Assembly (NCBI GenBank): GCA_018907035.1 | Contig: JACCIC010000140.1 | Location: 131,501-195,500 of the forward strand | DNA: 64,000 bases | Reading direction: 5' to 3' | Origin: Sycobia sp. Sy_11 | Lineage: Eukaryota; Arthropoda; Insecta; Hymenoptera; Epichrysomallidae | Part shown: in pieces, positions 61,514 through 64,000 of the stretch | Position numbering within the stretch: position 1 is the stretch's first letter | Layout: each line of letters starts with the position of its first letter | Position numbers and translations under genes: made by a program | The notes under the pieces: generated by a model | The model's database searches: none | Seen by the model: the letters and a program-made list of their open reading frames with translations, nothing else | What the model was told of the DNA's origin: nothing

Positions 61514-62182
61514 ATAATCAACTCTCGATTCGCGCGACTGTCGAGCGACAGGGCGCTTTTTCACCCGACTCTCGGATATGAATTATTTTTTTTTTATTTT
61601 TTTTTTCGTCGATCGCGACGCCCCGTTTCGCGCCGGAGGCGAAGGATCGGGAGCGCCAATTTCGAAATCGCAATCGAGACGGCCGAGGACGGTTCGCACG
61701 CTCGATTTACGCTCGATATTTGCGCGTTCGGCGCCAAAAATAAACAGTTGCCTATACGCAAGTATGTAACACATAACCTCTCTATGCGGCTTCGCTCGCG
61801 TGCACAGCGCACGAAACGAGTCGGGCGCGCGATACCGTCACTCTCTGTGTATTTATACGCGCGCCCGTGTGTGTTTTACGTTCTAATAATATACGGGAAA
61901 ACGGAAATTCGTGCCTAATAATGGGCTATGTGGCAATCGTGAAAAAGGTATAGGATACGCCCGATTTTTGTGGACGCACATTGTTTCGGCTGCCGATCGA
62001 CGTTTCCGCCGCGAAGCAGATGCAGCCCGGGGGAGTATTTAACGATTTCATCGGTGAAAATAATCGTTCTGCACAATATATATATATATATATAATATTT
62101 GTATGCGCATGGGTAATATGCGCGTATGCGCGTCGATTATTCGAGACTTTTTTTTTCGGTTCTCCAAAGCGCATGAGTAGTG

Positions 62183-62251
<69 letters not shown>

Positions 62252-62472
62252 GCATGGACGTATAGATGTCCACGGAATTTTAAAAATAGACGAACGCGCC
62301 CGTTACGCGGACGCGCTTCTTAATCGGGCCGTCGAAATAAGAATTGTGAAAACAAAATAATTGCATTCTTAGAACGGTTAAATTTAGATCGCCAGCCTCC
62401 GTTCGGAATATTTAAATATATACGCGGCCCGTATGTGTAGGGAATCGTAAATTGTACATACACACATACATC

Positions 62473-62522
<50 letters not shown>

Positions 62523-63664
62523 CAAACATGCATATATACACACATATATATAGATACATGTATACGCTCGCGGTTTTAAATCACGCGTGGAACGATCCTG
62601 TTAAAAAGTGTTGCAAGCGTCGGGGTATTCACGTACGTGTAAGTATAAAAATAAAACGCGAGAGATGTGCACAAATTTTTTAAATATTATTTATCTTTTT
62701 TTTTTCTTTGGAAATTCTTAACTGTGGAGAAACGTTGCAATTTAGTAAACGATGTACCGATGACTCGCTATGAACTTGGTACAACATGGTATAAATAAAT
62801 TAATTATGTTAAATATTCCATTAAATTATGATAGAATTTATTTACTTTTAGAGTGTTACAAGCGTGTTCTTTATTTCTATATCATGAGATAATAGGTTGA
62901 TCAAATATATGATTTATTTCTTACAATAGAATTCAGTATCATTTATTGTTGTTCTTGTATGTAAACTAAATAAGGAAAAAAACAAAGAATTGGAATGAAA
63001 TCAAGTTCCTTTTGGAATCGCATGAATATTTATCTGAAACGAATTCAGCCTATTCGAATTAACATTCCTTCCATTCGAATGACATATTCAAGTCGTTTCT
63101 TCCATTCGGCGAATTCTGTACGGCGAAAAGGTTTTCCGTACATTCGCGGCCGCACGCGAGTAGTCGAAAGTAGATATCGAAGATAAGCACGAGAATCGAA
63201 ACAATAAACAATTAGTCTGCATCGACTCGTTACTTTATCTTGCCAACCATAGTCCCGCGAGCGGGACAATTCATTTTCCTTGAAAACAGTATTCCGAATT
63301 CGGTATTGCGTCCAACAATCGTATCGCGCGCGAGAACAACGGGTGGGGGGGGGGATTGGTTAGGGGGGTCAAGCCCGATTTCGTCGCCCGAGCGCCGAAA
63401 AGAAAATCCGAGGCTCCGAGGCTCGGTGTGTAAAACGAACAAAAAAGAAAAAAGAAAAAAAAACAAAAAAAAAAAAAAAAATCGCACGAACGCAAGGCTC
63501 GTTTTGCGCGCGCGTCAATTTCATCGCGAACGCCGCGCCGGAGGCGATGAGAAGTTTTACTCTCTCTCTCTCTCTTTCCATTGGGGTTTGATTTTTCTTT
63601 CCGTCGCGCCCCTCCTCATTTTTTATACACACGCGTACCGATGTACGGCGAATCCAAGGGGCTT

Positions 63665-63700
<36 letters not shown>

Positions 63701-63921
63701 CGTAGAGAAAAAAAAGCCGCGAGTCCGCGCGTTTTCGGGCTCGGGTGAGAGCGCGTTACTAAATTCGTATCCGGGGTATATAAAAGCTCGCCGAAGGCGC
63801 TCGCCCGCGCCATCGGGACGCTCTATTTTCGTGAAGGAAACACCCGGGCTCTAATTTTAACCGGCCGGCATTTCGAGAGAGCTCGTCCTCTCTCGCTCGC
63901 TCGCACAAGTACACATACTCT

Positions 63922-63952
<31 letters not shown>

Positions 63953-64000
63953 TGTACATATATAAAAATGTTCGTGCCGTCTTTCTTTCGTCGAGAGAGT
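60708..64000. other. Troponin T 5' intron or upstream region
   Basis: CpG-rich patches (61.5-62.0 and 63.3-63.9 kb) alternate with AT tracts and long poly-T/poly-A. No initiator exon for troponin T was found on the minus strand. A TATATAAAAG motif on the plus strand at 63777-63786 is noted separately. Confidence 0.4.
62185..62520. repeat. Two (AT)n tracts upstream of the visible troponin T exons
   Basis: Runs at 62186-62235 (ending in ACACAC) and 62477-62518 lie in the likely 5' intron or upstream region. GT at 63665-63690 and TC at 63922-63946 follow near the window end. Confidence 0.95.

Noticed and set aside
63240..63854. 204-codon plus-strand frame near the window end
   Set aside because: Runs through poly-A and GT/GA repeats and CpG-rich DNA without any protein signature.

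Overview
The window is a piece of an insect nuclear genome, most probably a hymenopteran such as an ant or wasp. The evidence is spliced genes with GT-AG introns, an AT-rich background broken by CpG-dense islands, very heavy dinucleotide microsatellite load, and a troponin T with a long C-terminal poly-glutamate tail, which I know mainly from flies and Hymenoptera. The species assignment is inference.

Four genes can be assembled exon by exon with consistent reading phase. (1) Positions 22468-33756, plus strand: a Polycomb-group RING protein orthologous to Drosophila Psc/Su(z)2, eight coding exons and about 1377 residues, with an upstream non-coding exon implied. (2) Positions 36407-40259, plus strand: yurt (EPB41L5 family FERM protein), seven coding exons and 750 residues. 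(3) Positions 41402-43910, minus strand: a seven-exon, 392-residue basic protein whose C-terminus resembles the C-terminus of TPX2; it is convergent with yurt. (4) Positions 48116 to at least 60707, minus strand: troponin T (upheld), with a mutually exclusive exon pair, short 5' cassette exons and a poly-Glu tail. Its start codon was not found and probably lies beyond position 64000.

Layout. Positions 1-9000 are AT-rich sequence without a recognisable gene, with one tRNA-derived SINE-like relic at 6041-6118. Positions 9200-22800 are an unusually dense field of (AT)n, (TC)n and (GA)n tracts with CpG-rich DNA between them, probably containing the Psc promoter and 5' exon. Positions 22.4-33.8 kb hold Psc, including a CpG-dense intron block with a PHO-type site beside a GAGA tract. 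Positions 33.8-36.4 kb hold the Psc 3' region and the yurt promoter; yurt and the TPX2-like gene follow tail to tail; 44-48 kb is intergenic with a hammerhead-like relic; 48.1-60.7 kb is troponin T; 60.7-64 kb is its 5' intron or upstream region.

The genes are functionally unrelated: chromatin silencing, epithelial polarity, probably mitotic spindle assembly, and muscle thin-filament regulation. No clearly new multi-gene system is visible. The most useful observations are the reconstructed TPX2-like gene, the troponin T alternative exons and microexons, the NPF cluster in Yurt, a degenerate tandem array in a troponin T intron, and the candidate Polycomb response element inside a Polycomb gene.
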